Origin: UBA11612 sp965228575
GTDB lineage: Bacteria > Pseudomonadota > Alphaproteobacteria > Rhodospirillales > Rhodospirillaceae
Direction of reading: 5' to 3'
DNA length: 64,000 nucleotides
Assembly (NCBI GenBank): GCA_965228575.1
Contig: CBDDHW010000038.1
Location: 1-64,000 of the forward strand
In this document: positions 61,946 through 64,000 of the stretch, in pieces
Layout of the letters: every line of letters begins with the position of its first letter
Position numbering within the stretch: the first letter of the stretch is position 1
Made by a program: the position numbers and the translations under genes
Notes under the pieces: model-generated
Told to the model about the DNA's origin: nothing
The model's input: the letters and a program-made list of their open reading frames with translations, nothing else
Database searches by the model: none

Positions 61946-64000
61946 TTACGCCTCGGTCCAACGGGCCAGATCAGTTGCCGTGCGCTCGATGAGCTCTCGC
62001 CACCGCACCGGGCCCTCTTCAAGTTTATGATCGGCACGAACGAGGCGCGCGGACGGATACCAAGGACTGTCTGTGCGGCGCAGGAACCAATACCAGACAA
62101 GCCCCTTACCATGGGGAAGCAAGACCCACACCGGAATGTTCTGCGCTCCGGCGACATGGGCGGTGGTGTTTGATGTGCTGAGCACCAAATCCATGGCGCC
62201 GACCTGAGCAAAAAACGCATCCATATCGATGAGAGGATCTATGGCCTCGTCATGAATAATCTCAACGCCGAACTGTTTATGGACCTCGGCCAACTCTTCG
62301 GCGCACTCGCCATATTGGAGATTGACGAACATCACCCCGGGAGTCTGAAGCACGGCGGCCATATCGCTTAAGGCGATGCTTTTGGCTTCGCCCGCCCCTT
62401 CGTTTTTGCTGCGCCAGGATATCCCGACAATGCGCCGGCCGTTGGCCAAGGTGTCATAGCGCGCGCGTATCTCGGCCACTTTGTCCGCATCGGCTTTCAA
62501 ATACCCGGTATGGGCGGGGAAACTCGCGAAGTCGGTGCGGAAGTGCTGACCCAAACTGGCCAGAGGAATTTGGTAGTCGATCCCATCAGGTGGCGTGACC
62601 GGAAGGTTCGAGGCCTTATAGCCAACAACCGTCGTGCTAGGAAACGAGCGGGCAAAAACAGGAACCATACGTTCTGAACATTCAATCGTGCACTGCCCAG
62701 CACGCTCAATAATCTCCGGTAAGATGCTGCCGTGCAGAACTTCGTCTCCCAAACCTTGCTCCGTCCACACAACAATATGCTTGCCCCTCAAATCCTCCCC
62801 ACCCCAATACAAAGGCGGACACGGACGGCGGAAATTTTTTTCTTCAGGGGCATCAAAGCGGTACTCAAATTGAGACCAGCCTTCCTTCAAACGTCCAAGA
62901 CTTAAAACGGCGACCGAACGGTACAAGAGTATGAGCGGATCCGTTTCCGTTTTTAGATCAAGCGCCTTATCGTAAAGCGGGAGCGCGGCGCTCGGCCATC
63001 CGCAGTCGGCGAAGATGCCGCCAATGTTCGAGTAGGCTTGATGGAACTCTGGATTTTCAAAAAGCACCTCTTCAAATTGCGCTAAAGCGAGGTCTTTTCT
63101 GTTCGTTCTTTTGTAGAGAATACCGAGGTTGATGTGCGCCTTTAAGAACGTACTGTCCAATTCAAGAATGTTTTCGAAGAGCTTTTCTGCGTTATCGTAT
63201 TTTTTTGAATCCGATAACGCAGTGGCTAAATTGTATTTGATGTAAATGTCGTCTGGCAAAAGGGTATGGGCTTTTTCCAGAGCCTCAACAGCCTCGTCAT
63301 ATATTTTTTCTTTGCGAAGCGCTTCACCCAGATTGCTCCAAGCTTGTGGCCAGTTTGGATTGTATTTGATGGCGTTACGTGTGGCGTTGACGGCTTTGTC
63401 GTGTTGTCCGCGTTTTGAGAACATGTTGGCATAAGCGAAGTGGGCTTTTGCATCTTGCGGGGAGAGGGTGACGGCGCGTTTGAGGGCGGCCTCGGCTTCA
63501 TCGGCGACGGCCTCGAATGTATCGCCTAAGGAAGCGAGGAGAGTCTCGGTCAGGCAGACACCAAGATTGTAATGACCCCGCGCATCGGCCGGTGCGATGC
63601 GCGCCATGTCTCGGAACGCGGCGATAGCGTCATCGGTACGTCCCATTTTCTGTAGGAGCGTTCCCGCATTGAGCCGTGCATCAATGTAATCCGGTTTGAG
63701 GTCAATGGCCGTGGTGTATGCAGCCAGAGCGTCTTCGTGACGCTCTAAAGCTTTTAGGCTGTTCGCTTTGTTGAAGTGCGCCTCGGCAAACGTTGGTAAA
63801 GCCGCTGCAGCCCGCTCGAACAAGGGCAAGGCGTCGGCATATCGCCCTTGGGTGTGCGCAATAACGCCCTTGAGGTTGAGAGCATCAACATTGTTCGGGC
63901 TTTTTTTAAGAACCGTATTGTACAAGCGTTCAGCTTTGTCGAGTTGCCCGGCCTGATGCAGCTGCACAGCTTTTTGCAACGTCTCGGTGATCGCAGTGTT
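61946..64000 (-). CDS. TPR-GT9-like glycosyltransferase, copy 2, 5'-truncated by window edge
   Basis: The frame is open to base 64000; by comparison with copy 1 only about six N-terminal codons are missing. The visible part is about 684 residues. The first ~220 match copy 1. It then carries extra TPRs not present in copy 1 (KEKIYDEAVEALEKAHTLLPDDIYIKYNLATALSDSKKYDNAEKLFENILELD; NRKDLALAQFEEVLFENPEFHQAYSNIGGIFADCGW). The C-terminal half is GT9-like (GKHIVVWTEQGLGDEVLHGSILPEIIERAGQCTIECSERMVPVFARSFP; IVGISWRSKNEGAGEAKSIALSDM; LVLSTSNTTAHVAGAQNIPVWVLLP). It diverges from copy 1 there. It ends one base before copy 1 starts. Confidence 0.85.
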   Translation of the reverse strand, partial: NTAITETLQKAVQLHQAGQLDKAERLYNTVLKKSPNNVDALNLKGVIAHTQGRYADALPLFERAAAALPTFAEAHFNKANSLKALERHEDALAAYTTAIDLKPDYIDARLNAGTLLQKMGRTDDAIAAFRDMARIAPADARGHYNLGVCLTETLLASLGDTFEAVADEAEAALKRAVTLSPQDAKAHFAYANMFSKRGQHDKAVNATRNAIKYNPNWPQAWSNLGEALRKEKIYDEAVEALEKAHTLLPDDIYIKYNLATALSDSKKYDNAEKLFENILELDSTFLKAHINLGILYKRTNRKDLALAQFEEVLFENPEFHQAYSNIGGIFADCGWPSAALPLYDKALDLKTETDPLILLYRSVAVLSLGRLKEGWSQFEYRFDAPEEKNFRRPCPPLYWGGEDLRGKHIVVWTEQGLGDEVLHGSILPEIIERAGQCTIECSERMVPVFARSFPSTTVVGYKASNLPVTPPDGIDYQIPLASLGQHFRTDFASFPAHTGYLKADADKVAEIRARYDTLANGRRIVGISWRSKNEGAGEAKSIALSDMAAVLQTPGVMFVNLQYGECAEELAEVHKQFGVEIIHDEAIDPLIDMDAFFAQVGAMDLVLSTSNTTAHVAGAQNIPVWVLLPHGKGLVWYWFLRRTDSPWYPSARLVRADHKLEEGPVRWRELIERTATDLARWTEA
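63325..64000. repeat. Direct repeat copy B (at least 676 bp)
   Basis: It matches 61254-61929 exactly, at a constant offset of 2071 bases. The left boundary is sharp: the base before it differs (T here, C in copy A). The right end is the window edge. Confidence 0.9.

Noticed and set aside
61945..62220. Extension of the copy 1 TPR-glycosyltransferase to 62220
   Set aside because: The first ~90 residues lie out of frame inside the neighbouring gene and show no family similarity. The GTG at 61944 begins the same N-terminus that copy 2 shows near the window edge.
1..64000. CRISPR array, tRNA or rRNA genes, insertion sequences, phage genes
   Set aside because: I saw no regularly spaced repeats, no tRNA cloverleaf with CCA end, no rRNA sequence, and no transposase or integrase. 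The only long repeat is the coding one at 61.2-64.0 kb.

Overview
The window looks like a chromosomal segment of an alphaproteobacterium with moderately high GC content. The class assignment rests on the gene orders ftsE-ftsX-DUF218-plsC and argH-lptM-lysA-DUF4175 (TIGR02302), on an MJ0042 zinc-ribbon gene divergent from ftsE, and on a SAM-II type riboswitch in front of metZ. All of these are typical of Alphaproteobacteria. I cannot place it below class level from the sequence alone.

Layout. 1-5.3 kb: the end of a YgiQ-type radical SAM gene, then an exported protein of unknown function, a Tat-exported DUF1552 protein and a secreted metallo-beta-lactamase-fold protein. 5.3-12 kb: a KefB/KefC-type antiporter, cysE, an Lrp/AsnC regulator, a small outer-membrane barrel and the B12-dependent ribonucleotide reductase nrdJ. 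12-23.8 kb: the core block plsC, DUF218, ftsX, ftsE, a very unusual collagen-like zinc-ribbon protein, DUF4175, lysA, lptM, argH and a TlpA-like thioredoxin. 23.8-31.5 kb: two PAP2 phosphatases, an ArnT-like glycosyltransferase, hbd-etfA-etfB, a cobalamin adenosyltransferase and an LptG-like permease. 32-33.8 kb: a type III polyketide synthase paired with an isoprenylcysteine methyltransferase-like enzyme, a likely phenolic-lipid cassette. 33.9-39.2 kb: broken glycosyltransferases, an FkbM methyltransferase, recX and an ABC-2 permease. 39.3-45.7 kb: argD, argF, hslO, a lipoprotein, folE, apaG and riboswitch-controlled metZ. 45.7-48.4 kb: a phosphoheptose isomerase-like gene and a TPR-glycosyltransferase. 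48.4-58.2 kb: a type II secretion operon (gspF-G-H-I-J-K-L-M-C-D plus a Sel1 lipoprotein). 58.3-64 kb: a Ser/Thr-rich exported protein with its own strong promoter and terminator, then two tandem TPR-GT9-like glycosyltransferases that share a long exact repeat.

How the parts may fit. Much of the right half concerns the cell surface: type II secretion, an abundant-looking Ser/Thr-rich exported protein, five TPR-associated or related glycosyltransferases, a sugar-phosphate isomerase, an FkbM methyltransferase and an ABC-2 permease. My inference is a secretion-plus-glycosylation locus for a surface or extracellular protein. Nothing in the sequence proves that the exported protein is the substrate.

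Quality warning. Between about 32.69 and 39.97 kb I find about 21 single-base frameshifts spread over seven consecutive genes, many in or beside short homopolymers, including the biosynthetic gene argD. Genes on both sides of this stretch are intact. This looks more like a low-quality stretch of sequence than true gene decay, so the 'pseudogene' labels there are provisional.
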